From Littorina saxatilis (lineage: Eukaryota > Mollusca > Gastropoda > Littorinimorpha > Littorinidae), in contig NC_090255.1 in the NCBI RefSeq assembly GCF_037325665.1, positions 5,713,890 through 5,777,889 of the forward strand: a DNA stretch of 64,000 bases, written 5' to 3'. Positions 1-8,940 of this stretch are shown in pieces (the stretch's first letter is position 1; the number at the start of each line of letters is the position of its first letter). The position numbers and the translations under genes are program-made. The notes under the pieces are model-generated. The model searched no databases, was not told where the DNA came from, and saw nothing but the letters and a program-made list of their open reading frames with translations.

Positions 1-1446
1 TCCACGCACGTTGCGAAAGTAGGCCGAGTACCCACCACCTCCACTATCGCCACCCAATGTCATGTCTTTGTGGCCCTGCCGATTGGCTGAGCGGGTCACA
101 CGCTTACCTCTGGCGTCACTCTTCCCGGAATTCCGACCGGAATTTTCTTCAGTGTCACGGCTGTGACCCTGAGTGTCACTGACGTCACGCTCTATTTCTA
201 CTTCGCTGATTGGTTGACGTTGCTCGTGATCAGGGGGCGTCTCCGAGTCGGTGTTTGTCAACAAACCGGGGCCACCCGGCCGGCGGTTGTCAGCACGGCG
301 ATCATCGTTGTTTCTGGGGTTGTCATGGAAGCGTAGCTTGCCGTTTGTGTAGTAGGCCGTCTTCCCCTCCTCCCTCAGCTGTTTCAGCTTCTGGGTCTGC
401 CGTCTGGTGAGATCTTGGGCCGCTCTCAGGTTGTCGTGCTCCATGTCGCTTCGTGCCTCACGGTCTTTCATGAGACGCATCGCATCGCCCCAACGTTGGA
501 ACTTGGCAATGATAGGGCGGGGGTTGGGATTCTTGGGGTTGGGTTTTCCGAGGCGATGCGCTCGCTCGATGACGTCAGGCTCCCACTGCTTCTGAGGAAT
601 GTAGGTGTCAAGAACGTTTTTCACTGCAACAACACAGTCAGCATCGGTGTCGCCAACTTCTTCTGGTATTCCGAAAAACTTGACGTTGTTGCGACGGGAA
701 AACCCCTCCAGCCTGTCAACCTCTGCCTCGAGGCTAGTCACCACACGATACAGATCGTCTTGTTGTGAGGAGAGGTTGGAGATCGACTGTTCGTTCTTCT
801 TGAGGGACTTTTTCATTGTCTCTTGCTCATCTCCAAATTTCTTCATCAATGTCTCTTGTTTTCTAAGCATGTCTTCTTGTCGTTTGAGAAAGTCCGCCTG
901 TGTTTGCATGGTTGCCAGAACGACATCCAGCTTCTGCTGCAACGACTGCTCTAAGTGTTTGATGCTATCTGCCACTGCAGTTGACTCCGCACCACCACCA
1001 CTACTTTCGCTACTGCCACTGACAGCAGGCCCAGGGTTTTCCTCTACGTCATTGCTCAATCTCAAGCTTCGTATCGCGAAGGCAATCACTGCCAGGCACA
1101 AAGATGGCGCGTGCTGCGCGTGCGGAAAGGTCACCGCCATCGGTGACAGGTGTACAAGGTCATCACTTGGCACTGACAAATGGCCAGTCACTGTTGACGA
1201 ATTATAAGTCACAGTTCCCAGGGGTGGGAATGGCGTACTAAAAGCACTTTCCGCAACATCTTTGAAGCAGCACACGATGTTCGCAAGAAAAACAAGGCAT
1301 CCCCAAGTAATGCACACGTCGCTGACACTGATTTCAGAACTGTCACCATACACGGGCTGAGCACGAAGCCGGTTCAAGAAATGTTTTGCCACACAAGCCA
1401 AATGAAAACGACCAATACTGGCCCTCCAAAGTCCTACCTCGATCAT
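1..1446 (-). CDS. LINE ORF1 protein with 2A-like ribosome-skipping motif, C-terminus beyond the window
   Basis: From the first ATG after an in-frame stop, 482 codons stay open to the window edge. Residues 43-62 and about 114-125 are hydrophobic. Residues 133-140 read DVEENPGP, the canonical 2A motif, where skipping would separate G139 from P140. Residues about 150-245 are rich in K, E, Q and L in coiled-coil style. VKFFGIPE (255-262) and ERAHRLG (294-300) match the RRM and following domain of L1-like ORF1 RNA chaperones. The C-terminal part is basic, Gly/Arg-rich and low complexity. In other animals 2A motifs at the N-terminus of LINE ORF1 are known, some with a signal-like region upstream. 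The frame has no stop, so it escapes simple ORF calling. The uncertain point is which ATG is used. Confidence 0.8.
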   Translation of the reverse strand, partial: MIEVGLWRASIGRFHLACVAKHFLNRLRAQPVYGDSSEISVSDVCITWGCLVFLANIVCCFKDVAESAFSTPFPPLGTVTYNSSTVTGHLSVPSDDLVHLSPMAVTFPHAQHAPSLCLAVIAFAIRSLRLSNDVEENPGPAVSGSSESSGGGAESTAVADSIKHLEQSLQQKLDVVLATMQTQADFLKRQEDMLRKQETLMKKFGDEQETMKKSLKKNEQSISNLSSQQDDLYRVVTSLEAEVDRLEGFSRRNNVKFFGIPEEVGDTDADCVVAVKNVLDTYIPQKQWEPDVIERAHRLGKPNPKNPNPRPIIAKFQRWGDAMRLMKDREARSDMEHDNLRAAQDLTRRQTQKLKQLREEGKTAYYTNGKLRFHDNPRNNDDRRADNRRPGGPGLLTNTDSETPPDHEQRQPISEVEIERDVSDTQGHSRDTEENSGRNSGKSDARGKRVTRSANRQGHKDMTLGGDSGGGGYSAYFRNVRG

Positions 1447-1598
1447 TTTCAGTAGATTTCTGCACACAATCACTTTAGACTTTCACTTGTATAGTTCTGG
1501 AGACTCAAACTTTGATATAGCCACTTTGAACTTGAAAAATATCCATCTTGTCTGCACTGTGAAAATTTTTCCCTCCTGCGCCATTCGTGGTCGACCTT
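1..1598 (-). mobile_element. 5-prime part of a non-LTR retrotransposon (LINE), runs off the left edge
   Basis: The reverse strand carries a long open frame with LINE ORF1 features, preceded by about 150 bp of non-coding sequence that reaches a GA-rich tract near 1600. The ORF2 part would lie to the left of the window. The 5-prime end is placed near 1598 because the sequence changes to unrelated GA repeat there; no target duplication can be checked. The clade is uncertain: RRM-type ORF1 proteins with 2A motifs are known in CR1/L2-like elements of molluscs and sea urchins. Confidence 0.75.
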
Positions 1599-2027
1599 GA
1601 CCCCCCGGAAGAAAGAGAGAGAGAGAGAGAGTCAACCGGAAAGCTCAGTACAGTGCAATAGTTTTTGGCGTGCCACCTCTCAGGTACGTTACAGAATGCT
1701 CCAGAATGCTCCCCGCAAACCCCCGTTTCCTAGACCATTCTCGGCGAGCGTTCGCAATTGTTACGCAAAAGAACCGAGCGCTTGCTAACGCTCGCGAGCG
1801 CCACAACAAAACTATGCGTTGCATAGAAAACATTCGCAAACGTTCTGTGGCGCTCTGCCTATGCAACGCACCCCTGGTGTCCATTAGGGAGTAGATCTGC
1901 TAGTAGGCGGAGGAGGAGGGGAAGGGTCTGGGGTGGGGGGGGGGGGGGGGAGGGGGGGCACCTAACCAAGAGAGTGGAGGTGACGGGGTTGTTGGTTCTC
2001 TATAAATATATAGTAAAAGTTATATGT
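1599..2027. other. Non-coding stretch with GA repeat, short palindromes and poly-G
   Basis: A GA dinucleotide run lies near 1612-1631 and a long G tract near 1930-1958. The words GCGTTGCATA (about 1816) and TATGCAACGC (about 1858) form a perfect 10-bp inverted repeat with a spacer of about 35 bp, and a second inverted pair around AGCGCTTGCTAACGCTCGCGAGCGC sits just upstream. No coding signal is seen. Confidence 0.5.
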
Positions 2028-2588
2028 TTAAGAGATGTGAGGTTTTTTTATTCTGTATAAAGGATGGCCAAGTCTCCTGTCCATAGCTTTTATTTGATAT
2101 TGGGTGAGTTTAGCTAACCCTAGGGTCAGAATAAAAAAAAACAAGAAAGGTAATTTGTTGGTGCGTTTGTTATTGATAAAACAATACGTTACAATCACAA
2201 ATACGTCGACCCAACGGTCTTTTAAGGTAAAACTAAATTCAAGTGCACAGACAAACAATAAGTAACAAGACTGAAGAGCTTAGCTTGGCTGAGTTTTGGG
2301 CCGCTTGCTGGTAAACCGCAAGCGAATGAATCTTGAAGTAATGAATTTTGGAACGTTGGCAGTCTCTTTGTTTTTGGATTTAACCTTCGGGTCAGTTACT
2401 CCAACCAAACTATTCTTTTTTTTAAATAATGTTAAAACAAAAACATTTCTCTTTTTATCCCCCTCAAAGCGAATTTGACGCACCCACTTGCTAGCAGACT
2501 CACTCGGATGATTCTCTTTCTGTCTGCATATTTACACCCTGCCACACTATAGTGATCTGAGATACTATAATATTCTGAGATACAAGTC
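2028..2588. repeat. Zinc-finger-unit tail block, leftmost copy
   Basis: This stretch is a paralogue of 19115-19291 plus 20895-21063, of 37140-37500 and of 62870-63230. It begins with the word AAGTCTCCTGTCC and carries the CAGTTACTCCAACCAAACTA segment. It continues without the LINE that interrupts the other copies at 21064 and 37480. It therefore marks the end of a zinc-finger unit whose gene lies left of the window or was lost. Confidence 0.75.
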
Positions 2589-2954
2589 CCCCCGCGGGTT
2601 AGGGGGAAGAATTTACCCGATGCTCCCCAGCATGTCGTAAGAGGCGACTAACGGATTCTGTTTCTCCTTTTACCCTTGTTAAGTGTTTCTTGTATAGAAT
2701 ATAGTCAATGTTTGTAAAGATTTTAGTCAAGCAGTATGTAAGAAATGTTAAGTCTTTTGTACTGGAAACTGGCATTCTCCCAGTAAGGTAATGTACTACG
2801 TTGCAAGCCCCTGGAGCAATTTTTTTATTAGTGCTTTTGTGAACAAGAAACAATTAACAAGTGGTTCAATACCATCTCCCCCCCTTTCCCCGTCGCGATA
2901 TAACCTTCATGGTTGAAAACGACGTAAAACACCAAATAAACAAAGAAAGAAAGA
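2587..2954 (+). mobile_element. SINE family 2, full length
   Basis: About 368 bp, starting with a GC-rich head that includes ATGCTCCCCAGCATGTCGTA and ending in the family tail CGATATAACCTTCATGG followed by an AAGAAAG run. The flanking word TGAGATAC occurs at 2576-2583 and 2955-2962, a target-site duplication. The paralogous position at 22272 and 40690 lacks the insertion. Confidence 0.8.
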
Positions 2955-3010
2955 TGAGATACCAGTGATTTCAGCTAATGGTGATCTCAATATAGCCTGT
3001 GATCAAAGCT

Positions 3011-3114
3011 ACTGGTTATCAGAGAAACAAATAATCACAGAAAAAAATATATGAAGTGGGATAAGGCTCTTTCCATGGTTACTGTCTGTAAATATATGCA
3101 CATACCCTGTCTCT
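3011..3114. repeat. Start of the second duplicated block (copy 0)
   Basis: The word ACTGGTTATCAGAGAAACAA opens a block that recurs at 23231 and 42017. The three copies continue side by side for several kb, with differences described under the individual insertions. Confidence 0.75.
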
Positions 3115-3176
3115 CTGTCGCGATATAACCTTGAATGGTTGAAAACGACGTTAAACACCAAATAAAGAAAGAAAGA
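3115..3176 (+). mobile_element. Tail-only SINE/LINE insertion, 62 bp
   Basis: Only the family-2 tail (CGATATAACC to AAGAAAG) is inserted. The flanks are the 11-bp word ACCCTGTCTCT at 3104-3114 and 3177-3187. Both paralogues (about 23339 and 42119) show the uninserted site. Confidence 0.85.
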
Positions 3177-3404
3177 ACCCTGTCTCTGTTTTCACCGAGT
3201 CGGGTTTAAGAAAGTGATGCAGCTCAAATTGCCTGCTGCACGTGAATTTAGCAGGACAGAGCAGCTGTAAAGAAATAGCCGTTTACACGTTTATTTCTGT
3301 TTTTGTTTTAGATAATTAAAGTGCTTGCCAAAAAAATAAGTTGTTTCTTTCATCAGTTACATAGAATACAAACATCAATTTTGATGCATTTTTTGTTTGT
3401 TTGC

Positions 3405-3406
<2 letters not shown>

Positions 3407-3491
<85 letters not shown>
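3407..3491. repeat. (GT)n microsatellite, about 42 units
   Basis: A pure GT run. The paralogous runs are much shorter (about 23564-23590 and 42343-42359), so the array has changed length since the duplication. Confidence 0.95.
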
Positions 3492-3492
<1 letters not shown>

Positions 3493-3549
3493 TCGTATTG
3501 TTACTATACCTTCTCCTTTCTCTCTCTTTCTGGATCACCCACACTGATT

Positions 3550-3802
3550 TGTGACCCTCCAACACGAAATGAGTCACATGTCACATCGCGCTGTTCTGCG
3601 CTAGGCTTAATATAAGTCCGGGGAGTGTCTGGTAACAGTGTGAGGGTCATCTTAGGCAGAGGCTTATAACTCAAACAGTTTTCCCTCTTTTCTAAAACGG
3701 TTTTCACCACTGGATAGAGCATAACAAACTCTTTAGGAAAATGTACAAATATGAAAATCATGCAAAGGTGACATGCAACTCAGTCCGTGGTGGAGGGTCA
3801 CA
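3550..3802. mobile_element. 253-bp MITE with TGTGACCCTCCA terminal inverted repeats
   Basis: The left end reads TGTGACCCTCCAACACG and the right end, read in reverse complement, TGTGACCCTCCACCACG. The inverted repeats extend about 25 bp. The same element is at 42901-43131, while the paralogue at 23641-23651 runs straight through, giving an empty site within a T-run. No coding capacity; superfamily not assigned. Confidence 0.8.
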
Positions 3803-4278
3803 TTTGGCGGAACAGAGACATCTGATTCCATAGGGAAGCTCACTTAACATAAAAAAATAGCACTATCACAGTTCTTTTGATTTGACATTAAGTTTAGCAA
3901 GAAATTCATTTAAAAATTTGCAGGTTCATTCAGGTGTAAAAATCATCTCCAGACGCACATAATAATACCCATGATAAATGTTGCTAGCACACAGAATAAA
4001 ATCTTTGGGGTTTAAAAACATGAATAAGAATGCATACATTCAGTGTAAAGTCAACATGAATCTTTTTTTTTCAGCTAAGACATCTCTGCCACTACACACC
4101 ACCCTGAGGGACAACCATGCACACACATTTTCTTGCAAAAATTCCCCAAGATAAAAATATGATCTGTCCCAAACATTATTCTCTATGAGTACTTAACTGA
4201 CATGGTGTGTGTGTGTGTGTTTGTGCATGTGTGCTTGTTGTGAGTATTTGTCTGTTGTATGTGTTTGCGTGGTTTTTT

Positions 4279-4585
4279 GGCTCACGTAAGTGTAGCCTAT
4301 GCGATCGTAACTTTGTCTGTCCGTGCGTGCGTGAGTGCGTATGTGCGTGCGTGCGTGTGTATGTCTGTGGTAGAAACTCTAACATTTGAAGACGTCACAT
4401 TACATTGACGTCACATTATGACGTAAGAGGGTTAGATGTCACGCGAAGGAAGTACTGAAAGTCTCGGTCATTATTATTTTGAGCGGGCCGAGACTAGTTG
4501 GCGGTCGTGTCCCTGTAAGTAGGCTACATGCAGACAGACAGATCTAGATCTAGTGTCTCGTTTTCTTGCACAGTTTCACCTATGC

Positions 4586-4648
<63 letters not shown>

Positions 4649-4716
4649 CGGAGTGATTGAGCCTTTGTGTTACTGTTTGTCGATTTCTTAGTGAGCCTTG
4701 ATGGCTTCGCCTCTTG
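4279..4716. repeat. Dispersed repeat related to the zinc-finger intron repeat
   Basis: Present here but absent from the paralogues near 24570 and 43586, where only a short T-run is found. Its ends (AGTGTAGCCTATGCGAT at the left; GTGTGACGGAGTGATTGAG through CTTCGCCTCTTGTTTT at the right) match the repeat in the zinc-finger introns at 12918-13590, 34226-34890 and 57364-58020. It contains a GT microsatellite at about 4591-4640. No protein signal. Confidence 0.65.
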
Positions 4717-4719
4717 TTT

Positions 4720-4955
4720 TACTGTGCACTGTGCTGCGCTGTGAAAAAAATGTGATTCTTTGTATCTTATGCGAGCATGTATATGTGCTCTTTGATGATT
4801 ATTTTCCTTTTTATCTGAGACAAATTGTATTAGTTGTATCTGTCGTGTTGTGTTTTTGATTGAACTTGTAAATTGAACTTGTAAAGCGCTTCGAGCTGTG
4901 GAGAAGCGCTATATAAATGTCCATTATTATTATTATTATTATTATTATTGTTATT
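4720..4955 (+). mobile_element. 3-prime end of an L2/CR1-type LINE or its SINE
   Basis: The end reads AAGCGCTATATAAATGTCC followed by an ATT run, the typical tail of CR1/L2-group elements. It is shared by all three blocks (24585-24800 and 43595-43830), so it predates the duplication. No coding remains. Confidence 0.6.
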
Positions 4956-5073
4956 ATCATATGAATAATATTCAATACAGTAACAAAATGTTCTTTATTG
5001 TTAAACCACATTTGTTTATGGAACGACGTAAAGTTACCTTCATATAAACATCAGAATTGAGTAAGTTTCCATA

Positions 5074-5122
5074 ACCTTCGTGGTTGAAAACGACGTTAAA
5101 CACCAAAGAAAGAAAGAAAGAA
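5074..5122 (+). mobile_element. Tail-only SINE/LINE insertion, 49 bp
   Basis: The family-2 tail starts at ACCTTCGTGG and ends in AAGAAAG repeats. The flanking word AGTAAGTTTCCATA is duplicated at 5060-5073 and 5123-5136. The same insertion is at 43956-44004, but the paralogue at about 24900 is empty. Confidence 0.85.
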
Positions 5123-5493
5123 AGTAAGTTTCCATACCAATAGCAATACTCTTGCCGTCTAAATTTATACTTGTTTTATTTTACCGCTGCGTCTTGTATT
5201 TGTTTGAATTAGGCTAAAAAGACATTTCCATGGAAGGGAGGTCACTACTACCATGTTTCCGGGATCGAGGCAGATTTCTCGACTTCACAGCAATGCAAAC
5301 TTGTGCCATGAATTGTTATTAAGCCATTTATAAAACGACTATCACTGAGCCTTTCACTAAACGGACACCTATTTTCAAGGGACTGTAAGTTGTTACGACA
5401 GGTGGTTTGGAAAAGGAACACAATCCGCGAAAAGCCTCACAGTCAGTGAGTCACAGGTAATGTAGCGTTCTTGTTAAATTCCTAGCTCATAAT

Positions 5494-5604
5494 ACTTACT
5501 ACTTGTACTTGTACTTGTACTTGTGCGACGATTTAGGTTAAAAACCTGTACGCCGATCCACAAAAGTAAGCTGCATACGCGGGGGGGCTAGTAGCAGCTT
5601 GGTG
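5494..5604. other. Short insertion found only in this block copy
   Basis: About 110 bp with a CTTGTA pentamer/hexamer run and the word GCGACGATTTAGGTTAAAAA. The paralogues at 25266 and 44373 go directly to TTCACTGCAGAGG. It may be a truncated retroelement; no target duplication was recognised. Confidence 0.4.
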
Positions 5605-6068
5605 ATTCACTGCAGAGGAATATTAAGGCTCCAAATTTGCAGAACCTTCACTTGTAAGCATAGCAAGTCATTTTACGAGGGTCAACTGAAAATGTTGGAC
5701 TCGAACAGGAAGGAGTTGACTTGCGAGTCTCGGAAAAAGTTTGCATTTCAACATCGAAGTGGATTCACAGCGCGCGGCGCGTTCTGCAGCGTTGCGATTT
5801 TCAACGCGCGGCGCTACGAGGAGCGCTGCGATTCACGACGCGCGATGTATTCTGCTGTAATATTTCCTTCACAATCGCAAAGTTTACAACTGTCAACAGC
5901 TACATTTATCTGAGAAATAAAACTGTCAATAAAACGAAAAACAGAGCTCCATTCTCTCTCTCTCTCACTCTTTCAACTGAGTTCACCACATATCGCTGCG
6001 CCGATGTAAAAACGTGCCAAAGTTCCGGCCTTGAATACGTGGCAGTCATATCACTACATGTCATTGCG

Positions 6069-6228
6069 ATGGCTTCTACTATATGGAAAGCAGCTAAGTT
6101 TTTAAACTGGGATGACGTTTTTAAACAAGTATCCGAGTACAGTGCCGCGGAACCGCTGTTAATCGGTGTCACACCACAGGCGGAAGGCTTCGTCCACTGG
6201 ACTACTACTATCACAGAAAGACTACAAG
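6069..6228 (+). CDS. Candidate first coding exon, protein unknown (block copy 0)
   Basis: The ATG at 6069 opens 53 codons plus one base, ending in CAAG before a good donor, GTATGT. The peptide begins MASTIWKAAKFLNWDDVF and is not a family I recognise. The same exon is conserved at 26715-26874 and 44967-45126 with few changes (LNW to LNC in the last). The 3-prime 60 bases lie in the left arm of a large inverted repeat, so part of this exon is mirrored downstream in another frame. Just upstream (5775-5850) the sequence is very CpG-rich. No matching downstream exon was found, so this could be a gene fragment carried by the palindrome. Confidence 0.35.
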
Positions 6229-6876
6229 GTATGTCACTCACCTTCGAGTCTTCTGTGTTCTTGGAGTCGCTTCCTGGGGAAAAAATATTGTTCAAGACGG
6301 TTTGCCTTTTCCTACAGTCTGTGTAAGGTCAAATAAATACAGTGGAATGATTGTTCGCACTATTATGTGCCTTTAGTTTTCAGTTTCCGTCCGCTGCAGG
6401 TTGTTTTTAACCATCATTTGGACGAATCTTCGTTTGCGAGCCGCTAATCCACTTGGGGACAAATCATGTATGCCGCACCGAATATGCATGCCAGCGCTCA
6501 TTGGTTAATAACAGGATATTCTATGATTATTTTCCCGTGGGTAGCTTTGCTGCACAATATTTACATATGTTTTAGACCAATGAGCGCTGGTATGCATATT
6601 CGGTGCGGCATAACCAAATGATGGTTAAAAACAACCTGCAGCAGACGGAAGCTGAAAACTAAAGGTACATAATAGTTCAAACAATCATTCAACTGTATTT
6701 ATTTGACCTTACACAGACTGTAGGAAAAGGCAAACCGTCTTGAACAATATTTTTTCCCCAGGAAGCGACTCCAAGAACACAGAAGATTCGAAGGTGAGTG
6801 ACATACCTTGTAGTCTTTCTGTGATAGTAGTAGTCCAGTGGACGATACCTTCCGCCTGTGGTCACACCAGCAGTTA
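6165..6876. repeat. Large imperfect inverted repeat (hairpin), block copy 0
   Basis: The sequence from about 6165 to 6506 recurs in reverse complement from about 6573 to 6868. The loop is about 65 bp. The left arm has about 47 extra bases near 6419-6465 that the right arm lacks. Arms agree closely, including the splice-donor word CAAGGTATGTCACTCACCTT and the inner word TATGCCGCACCGAATATGCA. The structure is conserved at about 26811-27520 and 45063-45766. Confidence 0.85.
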
Positions 6877-6892
6877 ACTTTTCAGCAGCCAT
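6807..6892 (-). CDS. Candidate mirrored first exon on the reverse strand (block copy 0)
   Basis: Reading the right arm on the minus strand, ATG at 6892 opens 28 codons plus two bases before the same GTATGT donor. The start lies in CCAAAATGGCTGC, which resembles a YY1-type initiator, the kind that often overlaps the start codon of animal genes. The peptide starts MAAEKLTAGVTTGGRYRPLD. Its frame differs from that of the left-arm exon. Copies are at 27459-27544 and 45705-45790. Function is unknown; it may be the promoter and first exon captured when the inverted repeat formed. Confidence 0.3.
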
Positions 6893-7286
6893 TTTGGAAT
6901 TCGCGCATGCGCAGATTTATTTATTTTTTTTTTTTTCTCGGTTGATTAGAAAGCGTATTCAGTCAGCAGAAAGTGCAATTTTGTAGTCTTGCAGCCCTGA
7001 AGTTGCTTTTGAGTGTCCAAGGAAAGAATGTAAAGGTTCTTAGGATTACATCGGGCACACAAATACACGATTTGTCTTGTTTTTCTGGTTGATTTGAACG
7101 CATGCGCAGATCGTTTTTTTCGAGTGTTTTTCCTCCTCTTTCGGGTTCCTTCTTCGTTCCATGTAAGCGCTGGAACTGTTAACTGGTGTATGTAACATTC
7201 ACTTGAGATAATATAATAGAGGTAGGTGCAATCAATTGTTGTTCAAAATGTTGCTGATAATCATAGATGTACGAAAATAAAGCGCG
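6893..7286. other. Shared intergenic sequence, nothing coding seen
   Basis: Contains GCGCATGCGCAG motifs at about 6902 and 7099, resembling NRF1 sites, and a T-run. It is nearly identical at 27545-27904 and 45791-46182. Confidence 0.4.
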
Positions 7287-8305
7287 TCAACAATCTGCGC
7301 TGCTGAGAACAATAGCCGTGCTCTGGGAATCGCTGCGCTGCACAACACGCCGCGCTCTGGGAATCGCTTGCCTTTCAACATTGTCCCTCCGGACCTCCAC
7401 GACGTCGTTGTCCGTTTCGTAGTGCTCAACCCTGAGGTACTTCTTCATGGTTGCAAACATACGATGGTTTGAGGATGGCGTATCTGGCAAATATAGCGGA
7501 TGGTTAACCATCTCCAAGCCGCAATATAATCATTTGTTGCCATGGAAACCAAGGACTTTCTGGCAGGGTCGGTGTCTTAAGGGAGCAATATCCCTTTCCG
7601 TAGTGTTCCTCGGTGCTTAGCCTTGATATATATGCTCTCTTAGTTGACTTGCAAGTATGGAAAAAGAATTCACCGGTTACTGTCATCTTTTGGAACGAAG
7701 TCCAACAGGAAATACCCCTCTGCGTCTAATGAAACAGATGCCATCACTTTTTTTAAGGGGAATTGACCCTGACTTTCTTTAGGTGGGTATAACCTTGATG
7801 CCCCTACTGCATGAACAGTTGATTGGTTTCAGGCTGAAAGTGATGTACCCTAGTCTCATCATCAGAAAACAAATAGGGGCAGAAGATCCTCTCGATCTGC
7901 CTCAAATAAACGTAAAATGTCACGTGCCATGTTGGATCTGAAGTGCTTCTTTTCTGGTGTAAAAGTTTGAGGACCTGCCTTGCTTAAACTGTCTTCATGA
8001 AAAGTTTTCTGCACAGAATACTCCAAACATTCATGTGAGATGCCAAGAGTATCAGCAATGTAATAGGTGCACATTGGTTAATTTTGCACCACCAGTGTGA
8101 GATGCCAAGAGTATCAGCAATGTAATAGGTGCACATTGGTTAATTTTGCACCACCAGTGTGAGATGCCAAGAGTATCAGCAATGTAATAGGTGCACATTG
8201 GTTAATTTTGCACCAACAGTGTGCAGACAGCATCAACGGTTTCTTGAGTTGTGACCATTGTTGGTTTTCCACACGGTTTGTCACCTTAAACGGTTTTCCT
8301 TCCAA
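7287..8305 (-). pseudogene. Dead mariner-type transposase (block copy 0)
   Basis: Several reverse-strand pieces resemble mariner transposase in order: a helix-turn-helix segment with IADTLGISHECLEYSV near 8060, the catalytic-region words DETRVHHFQPET near 7850, and the C-terminal part HPLYLPDTPSSNHRMFATMKKYL near 7450-7510. The frame is broken several times by stops and shifts, and a 62-bp tandem triplication sits inside the N-terminal part. The last third is followed by a CG-rich simple repeat. A more damaged copy is at 46183-46770; the middle block lost it by deletion. Confidence 0.7.
8035..8220. repeat. 62-bp tandem repeat, three units
   Basis: The word GTGAGATGCCAAGAGTATCA starts at 8035, 8097 and 8159. 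It lies within the dead mariner transposase. The paralogue near 46858 has a single unit. Confidence 0.95.
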
Positions 8306-8395
8306 GCCTGTATTCCGCTGACCACCTTATGACTGTGGTCTATGAAGGGGGATCCCTGCCAAACGTTTCCGTCAGGTCATTATGAATTTCCAGTT

Positions 8396-8445
8396 ATAAC
8401 CTTCGTGGTTGAAAACGACGTTAAACACCAAATAAAGAAAGAAAG
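8396..8445 (+). mobile_element. Tail-only SINE/LINE insertion, about 50 bp
   Basis: The family-2 tail from ATAACCTTCG to AAGAAAG is flanked by ATTTCCAGTT and ATTTTCAGTT, a target duplication with one mismatch. The same event is at 47095-47144. Confidence 0.75.
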
Positions 8446-8571
8446 ATTTTCAGTTGTCTAAGATTAAAAACATTTTTTTGCAAATATTGGATCGCTGAGT
8501 TTTGTTAGTTTTCTAGAATGTGGGGTTAACAGTGGGGTATGGTACTTTGAGAAACCGAGGCACACAAACTA

Positions 8572-8644
8572 CTCGTCGCGATATAACCTTCGTGGTTGAA
8601 AACGACGTTAAACACCAAATAAAGAAAGAAAGAAAGAAAGAAAG
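8572..8644 (+). mobile_element. Tail-only SINE/LINE insertion, 73 bp
   Basis: The family-2 tail from CTCGTCGCGATATAACC to a GAAA run, flanked by CACACAAACTA at 8561-8571 and 8645-8655. The paralogue at about 47258 is empty. Confidence 0.85.
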
Positions 8645-8715
8645 CACACAAACTAACCGGTAAAAATACATATTATTTTGCATGACCTCTTCACAAGAAT
8701 CTTTCTTAATTCATG

Positions 8716-8940
8716 TCAAGTAAAGTTTTGAATGTCTAAGTCAATTCCTTCCTGGTTGGGCCGGTACTTCTCACTGACCCTTGTAGATCCCTTTGAAGTC
8801 ACGGAAAGAACTGTGAATACATTTCGTTTACATGTGTCAAAGAAAGAATGATCTGTGTAAGCCAACAGGGGAGGCAACTCTGTCGTGTAAGTGATGTCCC
8901 TTGGTTGACACAGTGTGTATTTTCTCGTCATTTTTGTCAA
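8716..8940 (-). other. Short reverse-strand ORF conserved between two block copies
   Basis: A 74-codon frame beginning MTKMTRKYTLCQPRD recurs at 50287-50544 with nearly the same sequence but a different C-terminal end. I do not recognise it. Because the two blocks are recent duplicates, conservation alone does not prove it is coding. Confidence 0.2.

Noticed and set aside
605-1207. Plus-strand 200-codon frame over the LINE ORF1
   Set aside because: Opposite to the ORF1 frame, which has recognisable domains and a 2A motif.
3321-3577. ORFs rich in VCVC or THTH at GT/AC microsatellites (also at 4176, 21127, 39496, 50757, 63523)
   Set aside because: Translations of dinucleotide repeats.
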